Shown: piece by piece, positions 12,110 through 26,130 of the stretch | Layout: every line of letters begins with the position of its first letter | How positions within the stretch are numbered: position 1 is the stretch's first letter | Assembly (NCBI GenBank): GCA_014529385.2 | Contig: CM043945.1 | Coordinates: forward strand, 4,128,312 to 4,192,311 | Direction of reading: 5' to 3' | DNA length: 64,000 bases | DNA from: Adiantum capillus-veneris | Taxonomy: Eukaryota; Streptophyta; Polypodiopsida; Polypodiales; Pteridaceae | Notes under the pieces: generated by a model | Seen by the model: the letters and a program-made list of their open reading frames with translations, nothing else | Database searches by the model: none | What the model was told of the DNA's origin: nothing | Made by a program: the position numbers and the translations under genes

Positions 12110-14789
12110 CCAAATGGAGGGCTCAAGGCATACCATATCATGCCACAACTCATGGAAAGCTCACAACATAACAAAACAAGAGGGCATGGAGAGCTCATGA
12201 CACAGTTCATGGCGGGCCTTGGGCTCACAACGCAGCATTGCGATAGGGCATGACTGACACGTCACCAGTTCTCCATCGTTAGTTTCAAATTTTGAAACTA
12301 ACGTTTGATTTCAAATTTGACGAAGGTGTCGTCAACTTTGACAAAATTAGCAAGCTCATGAAGGTCTCTCACACCTTCCACTTGCGGATAGAAGATCGCA
12401 TATGATGGAGGCTTTTTTAATGTCCACAATCTGCATTGGATGGGTGATAGGGGAGATTTCATCCGAGCATTGGTACAATTCATCCACCAAGTCAGTTGCC
12501 AAATAATGACCATTGACTTGGTTTGTGAAGCTATGAGAAATGTCCAATGTGGTTATGCCCTTCTATTGGAAGGATGCAATCATCTGAGAATGTACATGTC
12601 TGTTTGAGAAGCGGCCCTTAGTTAGTGGGGACATAGTTTCTCTGTGGTTCCTCATGTTGGCTCAAACTATAACTCGAGCCTTGTTGCCTTAGATTTTTTT
12701 TTTTTTAATGTGCCTCGAACTATAGCTCGAGCCTTGTTGCCTTTGAAAACTTGTTGCATGTGCCTTGAACTATAGCTCGAGCCTTGGTTGTGTATTATCA
12801 AGTCCTAATTATGTATGACAAGTCTGTTTATACAATATCTCATCATTCATCCCAGACTATGAACTAAACAATCTCATGAGCTTTTGTGAAGATGGCACCA
12901 CATACCTAGCTTGGTGTTGTTTGGGCAAAGAATCACCATGTTGATGGGAGGGGGGGGGGGGGATGTGGTACATTCAAAAGCTCATGAGTCTGAGTTTCTT
13001 ACGTCAAGAATGTATAACATCTCTTGAAAATTTCTTCTTGTTTTTAGTTTTGATTTCTTTGATCTTGTAGTTTGTTATTTCGTATCTTTAAGCGGAAGCT
13101 CAAGTATCCAGTGGAATCATTGAATTGCAGGTGCCTCTTGAAGCCTCAAACTCTAGTTTGAGCCTTTTGGAAGAGTGTACAAGAGAAATGCTACAAAAGT
13201 TTTCATATCAAAACATTCAATTTAATCCCTCTTGTTTCTAGTATGAGTGAATTTACAAGTTCCTACTAAACTTTCACAAGATGTTTTAGAAAAATTCTCA
13301 AAATACGACCCACACTGTACCACAACATCACAAGGTTTTGCAAGGGATGCATCACATACCGTGCTATGTACTATTGGACCTTGCCTTTTAATTGCACATG
13401 GCTAGGTATATGTTGCCCAAGCAAAATCTCTTAATGTTATGCTCTATACAAAAAATGATGAGAAAGAATTCACCAAGTTTGTACATGTCTTGTAAATTTG
13501 TACGTGGAGCTCCACATTGAAATTTTGGTTGCTTTGAGCTCATATTCTGTTACCAAGTTCTAGCATGGAATTTTTGTGATGGGTGGCTCCTCGAGTATAA
13601 AACTAGATTGAACATGACATGCTGCTATAATCTTCACAAAAAGTCCTTGGAAAGGTTTTTAGCACATCAACTTTGATTTGATTAGTTCACTTTTAATATG
13701 TCTCTGAGGTGCGAACAAAAGGGAGGCCACTGTCGGCCTACGGTAGGAAAGAGGTGCACTGGGGGGTTGCTAATGGGGGTGCAATGCTTAGCAACATGTG
13801 TTGTCCATGTGGGGCTAGGTTTCCCGAGGAAGGTAGGGTCTAGCAGCTCCGGCTTTGCTACTGCGTGCTCATCCATGCCCGTTCCATCTTTTTTAAGCCT
13901 TGGTGGAGGATGCCCCTCCAGGCCCCTTGTGGGCAGAATGGTGTATGTGTTTTTGGATGCTACCGGTGATTTGGCGTCAGCCCTGTTGAGAGGTGGGGGG
14001 GGGTGGGGGGGGATGGTTGGCAGTGGCTCTTTTCCTTGTGGCGTGGTGGCCTGCATGGTCATGGTTGCCTCGATGGTAGCAGGTGCAAGGATCACCCGAT
14101 CAGCCTGGACTCTTCATGTGATGGCTTGGGATGCTGTTGTGGTCTTATGCGGTTTGTGAGTCTCTTTCGGAGGGGGGTTTGACTTTTGCTCTACTTCTTT
14201 TTATGCAGTGCCCTATGAGGCACATTGATGACTTGTGGTAGAATCCCCTATTTGGTGGCACCTCGGAATTTGGCTTGGGTGATGGGGACTCTAGGACCAG
14301 TCCTTTTGCGGTGGTATGGTTCTTCTCTCTCAACGGTGGCACCCTGAGTACTTGGGGTTTTACTACTTGTAGTCAATTTGTAGTCAAACGTGTTCTACAG
14401 CTAACTCATTCTTTCTGCTTCTAGAACAAGACAAAGTTGTTCACTTTAAAATTCAAAAATCGATGTTTCTCATTTCTTTGTATACTCTTGATCCCCATAT
14501 AAACATCAACATTTTCCAAGTTCTTTGTGTATTCCTGATTCCTAGCACAATGCAACTTTTGCAAGTTAGTAGAATGGGACACCCAACTCTTGACAACAAT
14601 GCAACCTAGCAAAGTTCACACCAACGGTTTGACAATAATGAAACCTAGCATGATGCAAACTCTACACCAGAACTTGACATGAATGTCTCACAACATTGCA
14701 ACCTAGCACAATGCAACCATCACCACCACTCAAGAGCTTGGTTCAAAACAAATTGTCCCAAACTTATGCCTTTTTTCCAAAATTCCTAA
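11250..14789. other. Non-coding stretch with small repeats only
   Basis: No gene is recognised. It contains a CT tract (about 12,075-12,104), a short hairpin (12,277-12,303), a threefold unit CGAACTATAGCTCGAGCC (about 12,655-12,785), a run of 14 G (about 12,948-12,961) and a G-rich block (about 13,985-14,015). Overlapping open frames at 13,682-14,159 on both strands are G/C-rich and match nothing I know. Confidence 0.6.
12277..12303. repeat. Short perfect-stem hairpin
   Basis: An 11-bp stem CGTTAGTTTCA / TGAAACTAACG with a 5-bp AT loop. No context shows a function. Confidence 0.6.
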
Positions 14790-17700
14790 ATATGTCTTAG
14801 TAGCACCTCCTCCACCTAGATACTCTATGGGAAATGCACCTAGACTAGTAAGAGTTGCAAGACTACAGCTTATCTTTGGACAACAACCTCAGAATTCTTG
14901 TAAACATGAGTTACATGCCGATGATAGAAACATCTAACAAACAAGCTCTAGTACCAGCTACAATGTATTATAACAACCAAAACGGGTACTGCCCTTCAAA
15001 GCGATAGAATATGAGAGAAACAAATGGAGTGATGAGGCTGATACAACCTCCACCTCCTGCCTTTTGACCTGAAGAAAGAAGATACGAGATGGAGAAAGGA
15101 CATTCGGTTCATTGTGAATAGAGGCTTAGCTAGGTCAAAGCCTGTTTACATCCAAGAGGAATTGCAAGAAGGAGCTCCTCAACCAGAGATAGATTGTCAC
15201 AAAAGCTGTGGCACCCACTTGGTCAAACAATGTTCTCAGACGGAGATCACTCAAGTAAATGGCTATTGTCTTGACTGTAGCATCATATACTTGATCCCCA
15301 ACTGTCCAAAAAACCCAAAACAAGTCATAAAGATCACAATGAATGTCTCAAGAATTGTTCAGCTACCCAATATCTTGGAAAATGAAAACATTGTACCAAT
15401 GCAGGTAGTAGTACCAGAGTGCAATCTCAAAAGGAAGCTGCTGAGGACCCAGAGACAAAGGAAACGGTAACTGATGCAAGTCCAAAAACGAGTGAACCAA
15501 AGACCGACGCACTGAGTCAAAAAACCAAGAGCAAACGGAATAGCTAGAAAGCTAGAAAGGCTAGGATGAAAGCACGTAGGGAACGAGAGCAAAAATTCCT
15601 AGCTAAGGAGCTTACCCAAGCTAAAGAGAAAATAAGAAAACATGAGGAAATGGATACACCTTATCTTAAGCAAATGTCTCAACCCTTTAGAAGAACCATC
15701 CTCATATGAGAAACCAAGAAGTGCTAGTTCAAGAGGATCCGTGTTGGTTGAGAAGGTTATTGAGTATTTAGACGCCCTCCTAAAAGACTTTGAAACATGG
15801 CTCATAAACAACCAAACCCAAGAACACAAGTGGATGACATATCCATATGCGAAACTAGAAAAGGGCAGGCTTGAAACGTGCAAGAAAATGATTCAAACAA
15901 CCCAAGCTTTACTAGAACCACAAGTTGAAAAACCTGAGGATGTGATCTTTGTCCCACCTACACCAATAACCCCACCAAACCAGGAAGAACAAAAAGAACT
16001 AAATTCCAATCATGAGTATGGACCAAAGCTCAAGGACCCGCATCAGAACCAAGGATAGTGTTGAATACCACAGATAACTCTTCTAAGGGATTTCACATAT
16101 CTATACCCGACAATTGTAAAGAAATAGATGGTCTTGACAATTGTGGAAACAAGTCAGAGAGGCTAATGAAGCGAGTGAGATAAGCAGATGAGTAAACCAA
16201 ACGTGTGATGGAAGAGGAGTGTCTCTTCCACCAACAGAGGAATTTGAGGTTGGATCTCAAATGAATCTAGAAGTGGAATTGTATTGGAAAGACAAAGGAT
16301 CTGTACAATCTATGGACTGTCAAGTCCATTTGCTAAGAACATTACCATCCTATACGAGAGAGTACGAGGCCAAGTCAGAGGCTGTTGTAGTCCCATTAGA
16401 GAGATTGTCTCCCAACAAGGTCATCGATTCAAAAGAGTTGATAGATATTCTATCCACACTAGTCAATTGTACAATAACCTTAGCCGAGTTGCTCAAAATA
16501 TGACCAAACATGTGGGCTACTATGGGAAAATGCCTAGAGAAATTTGGTGTTAAAAAACCAACAACTCAAATCAAGGAAGGAATCAAAGAGATTGAAACTA
16601 AACAAGATAGGCGAGTATTATGAGGGAGAAGATGGGAACACCACTCTTACTGTGGAATTCCAAGGTGTAAAAACTATGGCAATCCTTGACAGCAGAGCTG
16701 GTGTTGCCATCGCAATGAAGAGGTCTGGAAAACGTGGGCAAAACTAGCAATGAGGGCTACTAGGATGAAACTGCATCTTGCGGACGGACACATGGAAAGA
16801 CCCATACGACTGTTAGAAAAAGTAATTGTTAGTTCTTGTGGCATTGAATATGAGCAAACCTTTGCTATTTTTGACTTTGGCAAGAAAACAACTATTATAT
16901 CATTCTAGGAAGACCATTCATGCGATAGTTGAAAATGGTCCAAGACTGGGGTTATGACCATATCTACTTAAGATATATGGAAACCACAACAAGAATAAAC
17001 TTGAAGAACCATAGTTACTGATATGTTACTAGAAAACCTATGGAGGAGTTTGATTCCACTATTGTAGCAGGATCACAACTTCCAACATCGTTGGGTAATC
17101 CTAAAGAACTGTGGATGTGTGGAGCTTCACAATGTGGAAGCTTAAAGCAAGAGGAAGGCATCATAGAAAGGGCAATTGAAGATAAGGATTATATCCTAGA
17201 ACCCTTTCCTAAGGAAGAATTAGAGCCACTTAAATGGGAACACATCTTGGCTACTCTTGATGTGTGCGCTATTCAAGACGATCCAACAACAAAGTTTTGT
17301 GATGAAAATGGCTTTGATGTCGTTCCTTACTTTGCATTGAGTGTGATCCAAAGAAATAAAGAAGAAGACAAGTTCTACAACTCTGTGGAACACTTGGAGC
17401 TTCAAGAAGATGCAAACATCAGAAATCCGAACGACCCAACAAGTGATAAGCACAAAAATTTAACAAATGCATGGTTTTATGATCGTCCAAATCAAAAACC
17501 CAAGAAACAATGTTATCGCTACAAGAATAAAGTGCATCAAAAGTGGATTCCAAAATCCACGATGGAAACGAAACTACAATAAGCATCCCCATATATGGCT
17601 GCCATACATGAAGAAAAGAATCAGTCGGAGGAGAACGCAACCATGTCAATGGGCTACCAATGCTCTAATCAAGTGGATACCAAAGTCATCCCAAAAACAA

Positions 17701-19440
17701 CAATCCAAGAGAAAACAAATAGCAGCTTTCCATAACCAGCTAAACCACAAAGGAAAAGTGCTAGAATGCAACCTTGTTGAGGATAGCACTGATAGTGATG
17801 ATTCTTATGACATTCCCTACTAGCAACTTAGGTCATCACCATCACTAGCAACTTTCGTGACAAAAGAAAAGAACAACAAGTCAAAATCAAAAAGTACGAC
17901 AAATTTGGATACCAAAGAGCCAGATTGGCCAAAAGCAAGTGTGGATCAAGAAGACAAAGATCTCTGATGAAAAATCACAAGATCCAACACCAAAAGGAAA
18001 ACAGTCAAAGCCTGCAAAAACATCTACAAAAGTCACAAAGTCGCAAGCTTTTGCAAATTGGATTTGGGTTTCAAAGAAGTTGACTCAAGCACAAAGAGGC
18101 CATGAGATCATTTGGATTTTGAAATGATTAAAGTATCAAATCCCAAAGTCTGAATCTTGTCCTCAACCAAGCGTACAAAGGCTGAAGCAAAGACCACTGA
18201 AGACTCATACAAAGACAAGGTGGATCCCAAAGAAGTCTCTTCAAACAGAAACAAAGCAGGGACAAGTATGGGTTCTCAAACGAGCAGTATCAACAAAACA
18301 ACCAGTAATCACAAAGAAGTGGTCCCAAAGGAAATCAATAAACCTATTGTCAGTGCACCATCGTATGAATTCTTTCAATTCCTCCTACAGTTAGAGTACA
18401 GTTAGAAGAGAACCCACTCTAAGGAACAATGCAAATATGACAACCAACCACAAAGCTAAAATGGATCCCAATGAAGCATCAATCAGATAAGTAAGCCTTC
18501 AAAAAAGCTCTACAACCTTGCATCAAGCAAATGACACAGGAGCTTCAAAAAACATCACATTGCTTAGAATAGGAAGCTTCACCAGCAAATGACAATAACC
18601 CACATCTTGCACATCATAATCTTTTCCATGCATTGACTATGCATGCATAATAGAGCTACATTACAAGGCCTGCATAGGCACAATTTTTGATTGCCCGAGC
18701 ACAACACATACCCTTGGTCATACCCTGTTGTCAAGGAGGACACCAAATAGGAGGGGGGGAGGCATTCTAAATGCGGACCTAATATATGAATATTAGAGGG
18801 CAATGTTTTGTGAGTTGTATTGAATTTTTTCATTTGACCGTGTGACATTTCTTGACAAAATTCATAGTATACGCCCTGATAGTAGAGTTACAAGAGAAGT
18901 ACGAGGAAAAAAACCATATATGAACCCCTCGGGACATGTGTACATTGTACATATCATTTAGAATTCTATTAGAATGATTTTGTTTCTTGAGTTGAGTTGT
19001 TTTTTACTTTATTTTTTTATTTTGAGATTTAAAAAAAAGGCAAGAAAAATCCATAATCCGGATGAAGAAAAGACTGAAGAGATGTCGATCCGTACAAAGC
19101 AAGAAGGTCCACAAAAATGAAGACACTTCACGAAGTATGCCCCAAAAGCCACATACACCATGGGTAATGTCAGAGGTAAGAACATGATGCTGATCAGTCT
19201 TCGACAACAACATGAGGCCAAAAATGAATGAGAATGGTCATAAAGCTGCGGGATGGACTACAAGGACAAAAGAGGTTAGTGATGCGACTAAACAAAAGCA
19301 CCCATCAAATGTAAAGTTTCCATCAAACTTTCATGAAACTACAAGGATGTATATAGAAAGTAGATCCTTATAGTGTAAATCTCTGTCTTGTATGTGTAGG
19401 ATAGTCTTAGCCTAACAAGCTAAAGAAATTTCCTCCGTGT
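14790..19440 (+). mobile_element. Decayed internal part of a Gypsy-1-family element
   Basis: Co-linear with Gypsy-1 (about 35,490-39,800 plus an LTR end) but full of stops and frameshifts. It covers the gag C-terminus with a better CCHC-like knuckle (CLDCSIIYLIPNC), the protease (ILDSRAGVAI; the catalytic DSGA reads DSRA), the conserved block MCGASQCGSLK, the W-x-P-K protein, and the downstream non-coding part. The leader and first two thirds of gag are absent. At about 19,390-19,445 a piece identical in order to the LTR 3' region follows (GTATGTGTAGGATAGTCT). It is a much older copy than the one at 30.8-42.2 kb. Confidence 0.85.
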
Positions 19441-19445
19441 GCCTT

Positions 19446-19891
19446 TGAGCACGTTCGCTCCGTTCCGCGTGGAATGCTTGGCGTTGTCGCGTAGCTCTTG
19501 TTGAGGCTATAGCAATGGTGTTGTTGGTTCTCCAATGTGATGAGCAAGTGAGGAGTAGCACCAAGATGAAGCTCACTCTCTCTCTGTCTTCCTCTCTCAC
19601 ACACAGTCAATGGCAGCTTAAAACTTATGATTATGAAAAAGTTTTCTTTACAAAAGTGACTTAGGTACCTTGTATATTAAGGCTACCTTAGGTTAACCAA
19701 AAATACAATATGAGGGATCAAATGGCTTGGTATTTACAATGTGGAAGTGCCATTGCATGCCCCAGATTCTGCAACTAGACTACCTACATATTACAAATGA
19801 TGTTTATAACAATAATCCTCAACATTCCATAACTCTCAAGAAATAAGGCTTTGTTGAGTTATATCATGTTGTTGACCCAATAGTCAACAAA
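19446..19891 (-). mobile_element. Inverted partial LTR of the Gypsy-1 family
   Basis: Reverse complement of the 5' half of the Gypsy-1 LTR: it holds GGAATGCTTGGCGTTGTCGC, later GGAAGTGCCATTGCATG, and ends with the inverted LTR start GTTGTTGACCCAATAGTCAAC. It abuts a forward LTR 3' segment, so two LTR pieces meet head to head. Confidence 0.8.
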
Positions 19892-20159
19892 TACTTAAAA
19901 ATATTTGATGTCACTAGATAACCTTTGACATTGCTATCATTAGTGAGGCATGGACAGTCCCTTGCCACTAATAATTAAAGCATTTGAATCATGTGTTAAG
20001 TTTAAAGGTTAGCACATCATAAAGGTTTAGAGTGTTGGACATTAGTATAAGAAATAGAGGATACTTTTGTGCATTATAGTAGGAATTTATTTAATGACCT
20101 CTTGAGAATGATTTTTGAATAACAATGTAATAATTGGTCTCTTGGTTTTTTGAGGATTT

Positions 20160-20645
20160 ATCTTTACTTCTAAGATTGATTTGGTGCGAGAAGTTCTCTT
20201 GGTTGATTAGAACTTCATTCTTACTTCCAAGTGGAAAAGAGAACCATAACAAACAAACCTCTTGGTTGTTATGAGATGATACTCCTACCTCCGAGAAGCC
20301 TCTATTTGTAGTTAGGGCATACAATAGGGTTTTCTTAGCTTTATTTTAGCAAATGATCTTACCTCTAAGTGAGCATAGATGGCATCTTACTTAGAACTCA
20401 CTAATTATTTTTGAACCAACAACTCTTACCTTTTAGGGAAAAGAAGGTCATTGGTGAATTCTAATGTAATTTGGTTGTGTTTGAGCTTTGGCTCTTACCT
20501 CCATGTTTACATAGACTTATATTTTAGAATCTCTTGGTGTTCCAAACCTACACTCTTACTTACAAGAGACATAGATAGTGGATTGTTAGCTGCTGGTGTT
20601 CGTTGGTTGTTAGTGGGTTATCTCTCTTTTTACCTCCAAGTAGAC
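20160..20645. repeat. Degenerate array with a CTCTTACCTCCAAG-like unit every 35-75 bp
   Basis: Variants of (A/C)TCTTAC(C/T)TCCAAG recur near 20,162, 20,218, 20,282, 20,357, 20,390, 20,423, 20,491, 20,550 and 20,627, often preceded by CTTGGT. The spacing is mostly 56-75 bp. No coding frame is maintained. Confidence 0.55.
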
Positions 20646-20994
20646 TAGTGGCCTCATACATTAATTAATGTCCATTGGTGAATGTTGATTAGACCCTAAA
20701 CCCTAGTATCCCTAAATTGCATTGTACTTTTATGAGAATTACATGCACTTGATTAATTATAGCACTTTTATGAATAGAAAATGTAATTGTAAATCCATGC
20801 ACACTGTAGGAAGTATCAACAAAGCTTAAAGCAGTAGTAAATATAAAATAATATGGTGCAAGAAAAGGAGTGGGGATATGTGCAAGAGATTCACCATGGT
20901 AAAACTATATCTAGGATTAGATGCAACACCTACAAACATGTCTTCAATGGCTATGCAACTTGCATCAAGGTGCACTTCTTTTGTGTTGGCACAA

Positions 20995-21411
20995 ATATGA
21001 CGGAGAGAGTGATCATTCAATAGAGAATAGGAAGCCTTTGTTTCTCCTACCAATTGTAAGCACAATACCTTGATGAATCAAGGATGTGGATTTGGACTAA
21101 GCATGGCTACCTTGTTTCTCTTTCAACATGAAGTCATGGAGAACACTGATGTGTAAGTCTCTTGGTGTTTTTTAAATTTAATTCCTGATAGCTTGTTTGT
21201 GGTATGTTATAATTGATTTGGCCATAAATCCTACACGTTGTAAGAGGGTGACTGGGTGGAGAGGACTTTCGTGGCCTTCAGATAGTGATTGGGGTGGCTC
21301 ATCTTGTAATGTGTTGTGGTGTATTTTACTCAAGCTATGTTGAACAAAACCTTAGTCTCACTTTGTTTGGTCATGGCTGCTTTGTGAGAAGATATTAGTG
21401 CAACAAGCACT

Positions 21412-21504
<93 letters not shown>

Positions 21505-21560
21505 CATGCTAGTTTGCATCCAAAACTAGATAGTGTTCCAAATTTGTGTAGGGTTTGGCT
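20995..21560. repeat. Repeat X, uninterrupted copy
   Basis: From about 21,165 it matches the sequence that surrounds the Copia insertion (28,940-29,017 joined to 51,358-51,640): TTGGCCATAAAT, AAGAGGGTGAC, GGTGGAGAGGACT, ACTCAAGCTATGTTGAACAA, then a CT tract (21,412-21,502). Its left part (20,995-21,150) recurs inverted at 26,330-26,485. It acts as the empty-site reference for the Copia insertion. Nature unknown. Confidence 0.75.
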
Positions 21561-21941
21561 CCTAGTTAAATGTAAGTTTCTCGCAGCCTTCAACGAGCTT
21601 GAAGATCTAGTTTTTATACAACCCGCTTGTGCGTTGAGAATTGTAGAGCAAGTACATGCAATTTATCACTTGGAATATAGTTGCTTTTTTGGATTTAAAA
21701 AATGAAGTTCTAGAGATTTCCATTTATCACCTTAGCTTTGAAGAATTTCAACCCTTCTTAGAGCTAATCAATAGTCTACCTTTTTTCTTTTGATAAAAAA
21801 ACTCAAAGACCTTATTGAAGCTTGGATAGTTGAAGAAGAAAACCTAAAGTGGAACTTTCTTAATTCTTCATTTGCAGGCGAGTGGTTCTGAACCTCTTAC
21901 TGTATCCCTTGTTGTAGCTTGTGTTGTAGTCTTTTATAATA

Positions 21942-24900
21942 ATGGAGTGGCAATGCCAAATGTTAGGATATCCTCTCTTTTTTGGAGATCCGGATGAGGA
22001 AGGTAAGTTATTTTTAGTAAACTTACAAATGGCCTACCCTATAAAAAGAGTAATAGGAGATGAGGAATGCTTAAAAATGTTTGAAGTAGTTCTAAGGAAA
22101 GATGCTAGTATATGGTTTTCATCTCTATTTGAGGAAATTAGAGGAAGCTATAGGGAGGTTTTACAAGCTGAAATGAATGAGAACATTACACCTATGCTAG
22201 ATTGTTACGTCAAAGAAATATTGGTTAATAAAGGTCTAGTGGATGGGGGTGCACAAATTTATACCATGATAGAGAGACTCATGCAAAGACTAGGCATGCA
22301 CGTCCATCAGACACCTGAAACCAAAGTCCAGATGGCAAGAAATAGCAAGGCTAGGTGTGTAGTAATTTGTAAAACTGTTTTTGTGGAGGCCTTTGGCATT
22401 AAGAAGGTGGTTTATTTTTTCTATATTATGTCTACCAAGTGGAATGGTTATCCATTTATCCTAAAAAGACCATGGCTAATGAAAATGGGAGCTTTGCAAG
22501 AATGGGACAATGGAAAGTTGATTTGCAAGAATGACAATCATAAGAAAGTTATGGAGCTCCATGAAGAATCATCTCGGAGTGAGTCGGAGTAAGAGTGGAC
22601 CAATAGTACTGCAAAAGAAGAAAGTAGCGGCATCATTATTGAAGAGGAGTCTTCCATTGAATTCATAGGGGTAAGCTTTAAGTCAAGCAACCAAGAGACC
22701 TCTTGTAAAGTCTTGGAAGAGGTAGGTCCTCAAGAGAACCAAGGGTGTGCAAGATGAAGGGATGCTAGAAGATATGTTGTCAAAAACACTTACAAAGGAA
22801 GAAAGAGAGGAGTTCAAATGTGTGCTAAGGAAGTTTCCTAGGATTTTTGCTAAAGACTACATAGACGTGCATGGAGTAGATGCTATTCAACACAAGATTG
22901 CATAAAATCCTGAGGCCACACCTAAGGCACAAAAGCTAAGAAGTATAGGAGTCATCAAGGAGTAGGCTCTACTCAAGGAGGTAAGAAATCTTCTAGTAAT
23001 GGGTTTTATTTATCCAGTAGAAAATTCAAAGTGGGTCTCTTCCATCGTTGTCACTGCCAAGAAGAATGGAAAGTGGAGCGTGTGTGTGGACTACCACCCA
23101 CTCAACAAGGCCACAAAAAGAGATCACTTTCCCCTCCCATTTCAGGATGAGATACTAAATGAGGTAGCCGATCATGAGAAGTACACTGTGTGTGATGACT
23201 ACTCAGGCTACTTCCAAATAGGTATCACATAAGAGAATCAATTGAAAACAACCGTCATCACTCCTTGGGGTTGTTATGCTTTTAGAGTCATGCCATTTGG
23301 GCTGACAAATGCTCCTGCAACTTTCTAATGCTTCATGAACATGGTGTTTCAAGAATTTTTTGGAAATTCCATTAGGGTTTTCATTGATGACTTTTGCATT
23401 TATGGTTCAAAATTATTGCACTTACAGAGGGTAGAAGAAGGTTTGAAGAAATTGTACGACATGGGAGGTCAACTCAATACTGACAAATGCCATATACTTG
23501 AGGATGAGGTGATCTTGCTTGGTCATACAAGGTTTCCTATCAAGGTATTGAGGTGGATACTTTAGAGGCAAAGACTCTTATTGAGTTACTATCACCCAAG
23601 AGTCTCAAAGAGGTCATCTCATTCATTCAAAAGGTGAAGTATATGTCCGACTTCATTCAGTTTGCCTTGGTGTTACTTCACCCTTTGCAAAAGCTAACAG
23701 AAGTTACTTTTGTAATATTAAATTCATTTTGTCAGAGTTACCAACACTCATGCCTCTTTTTTGGTGGGAGTACACATTCCTTGTTAGCTGTAGTGTTGGA
23801 AAAGAACCAATTGGTGTTGTTTTGTTACAACAAGATCCCCACAGTACCATGATGTGTCTCATCTACTTTTCTAGTAAGGTCATGAATGCCATGGAGAGAG
23901 GCTACACAGAAGCAGAACTAATGATGCTTGATCTCATGTTTGTGGTGAAAGAATTTAGATCCTACTTATTTCCAAAACCCTTTGGAATACTCACTGCAAA
24001 AAAATTGTTCCCTTGGGTGTCATTTCAAATTAATCTTAGTACTAGGATTTCAAAGTGGATTATGGAATTGCAAGAGTTCCAATACTCTTTCAACATAGAA
24101 GACAATGTGCGTGCACAATTGGCAGGGTTTCTCACTTATAAGGTGCATGAGAAGGAGATTAAAGTGCCTGAAGTAAAGACCCCACCATTGCTACCAACTA
24201 AAAGTATCCCTAACACATTTACCTTGTTCTTTGATGAAGTTTTCTGATGAGCCACATGTAAAGTAAGGGGGGGGGGGGGGGGGGGGGGCTAGTGTTGCTC
24301 AATCCAAGTGGAGAGGGGGGTCACAAAAGAGAAGGTCAATATACCAAGTTCAACAAGCAACAATGAAGAATAGTACAATATACTTCTTCACGATTTGAAG
24401 ATGTTCATTAGTCAAGGTATACAACGTCTCATGGTAAAGGGGGATGCACTTCTCATTGTGAATTAGATCTTAGGCATTTGGGTATGCAAAAATGAAATCC
24501 TAAGGACAAAATTTCATGACATTTGTAGGTTGTTTAATCAATTTGAAGAGGTGCAACTGTATCATATTCCTAGGAAACAAAATGAGGATGTTGATTTACT
24601 TGCACAACAGGCAGTTTCATGTTTTGAGGAATAAGTACAGGTCATCATGGTAGTAGAAACTGTCAAGCAATTGAGGTACCAGGTAATGGAGTCATTGGCT
24701 CCCATTATTGGCTACATTTTGGAGGGCAAGTTTTCACAAGGCTTCACAAAGGCTCATAAGAGGAGGATCATGAAGAAGGCAATTATTTATCTTTTCCTAG
24801 AAGGCTCCCTCTATTAAAGAGGAAAGGATTAGGTGTGTAGAAGAGTACCAACAACTAAGGAAATTTCCACCCTTCTAGAAGATTTGCATGAGGAAGCATG

Positions 24901-26130
24901 AGGTGGTCATTTTTCCCAAGAGTTAACTAAAAAAATTATTTTTCTTGCGGGGTATGTTTGGCCAAGCTTGCATGTTGATGTTTCAACATTGGTAAAGAAG
25001 ATGTCACAATTGTCAACTTAATGGAAACAAAATATTGGTGCATGATCCAAGGAAAATAGCACTTGCACATGGACCCTTTAAAAAGTAAGGCATTGATGCT
25101 ATAGGTCCACTACCTAGCACTAAAAATGGTAAGCTCTAAATTCTAGTGGATGTGGACTATATGACTAGGTGGGTGGAAGCACAAAGTGTGGAAAAGGCAA
25201 ATGAGAGGGTAGTGATAAAATTTGTCCACTCACATTTGTTGTAGATTTGGCACACCTTTGGAGATTGTTTTTGATAATGGTCCAGGGTTTAGAAAGGGCT
25301 TGCTCACAGAATTTTGTGAAGAAGTTCACATTCTACATCGTCAATATACACTCTACTACCCCCGGTCAAATGGTTTGGTAGAAAAAGCTAATGGTTTCAT
25401 TGCAAGTATCATGAGAAAGATAGTGAAAAATAAGACAAAGTTGTGGGATGCATTCTTGGATGGAGCATTGTGGGCATATCAAACCACATACAAGGAGGCC
25501 ACATAGTTCATACCATTGCACTTAATCTATGGTCAAGAGGATTTGCAGCCTATTGAGCTGAACATTCCAACAATGCAACTATGTAGAAAAGGCATACAAG
25601 ATGATCAAGAGGCATGGATGGATTGACTTCTTACAGTAGTGGAGCTTGAGCGGAAGAGAGAAGAAGCTTATGAGTGCTACAAGAGGAAAGATACACAAGA
25701 AAAGGAGAAACTTGATAAGAAATTGAAAGACAAATGCATCAAGGAAGGAGATCTTATGTTAAGGTATGACAATCGACTCGATTATCGTTTTAATGTCAAG
25801 TTTGAAACAAGATAGCAAGGTCCATACATAGTCAAGAAGGCTTTCAATTCAAGTTACTACCAGCTCATGGACTTGAATGGTAAAGATCACTCCAAGAAGG
25901 TAAATGGGATATCGACTAAAGCCCTATTTGAGTCGCCTTCTACCAGAGGATCTACCAAATATCTGTCAACAAAGAGAAACTATCTCATGTAAGTTTTGTT
26001 GCATGAAGCATAAGTGTTACAAAGAGCCACACAATGAAAATCTTGTCAAGGGAACAAATATCACAGAGGACTCAAAACCAATCTCTTTGGTAAAGATGCT
26101 TTATGATGGTACATGAATATATCATCATCT
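21942..26130 (+). mobile_element. Decayed Ty3/Gypsy gag-pol relic
   Basis: Order: gag start (21,942; short, with a deletion running into protease), retropepsin (LVDGGAQIYTM ... FILKRPWL), RT (about 22,750-23,565; [12 protein letters not shown] and VFIDDFCIYG), RNase H (about 23,730-24,240; FSSKVMNAMERGYTEAEL), an integrase zinc-binding region and core (about 24,860-25,510; DAIGPLP, FGTPLEIVFDNGPGF, YYPRSNGLVEKAN). At least five stops interrupt conserved frames. A purine tract CTAGGGGGGACAAA at about 26,129 is a likely polypurine tract, so the 3' LTR should start near 26,145; I could not find its 5' partner. The protease resembles that of Gypsy-2, so this may be a relic of a related autonomous family. 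Confidence 0.85.
24267..24288. repeat. Run of 22 G
   Basis: Uninterrupted poly-G between the RNase H and integrase parts of the Gypsy relic. It could be an expanded internal purine tract; its length may be unreliable in assemblies. Confidence 0.9.
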
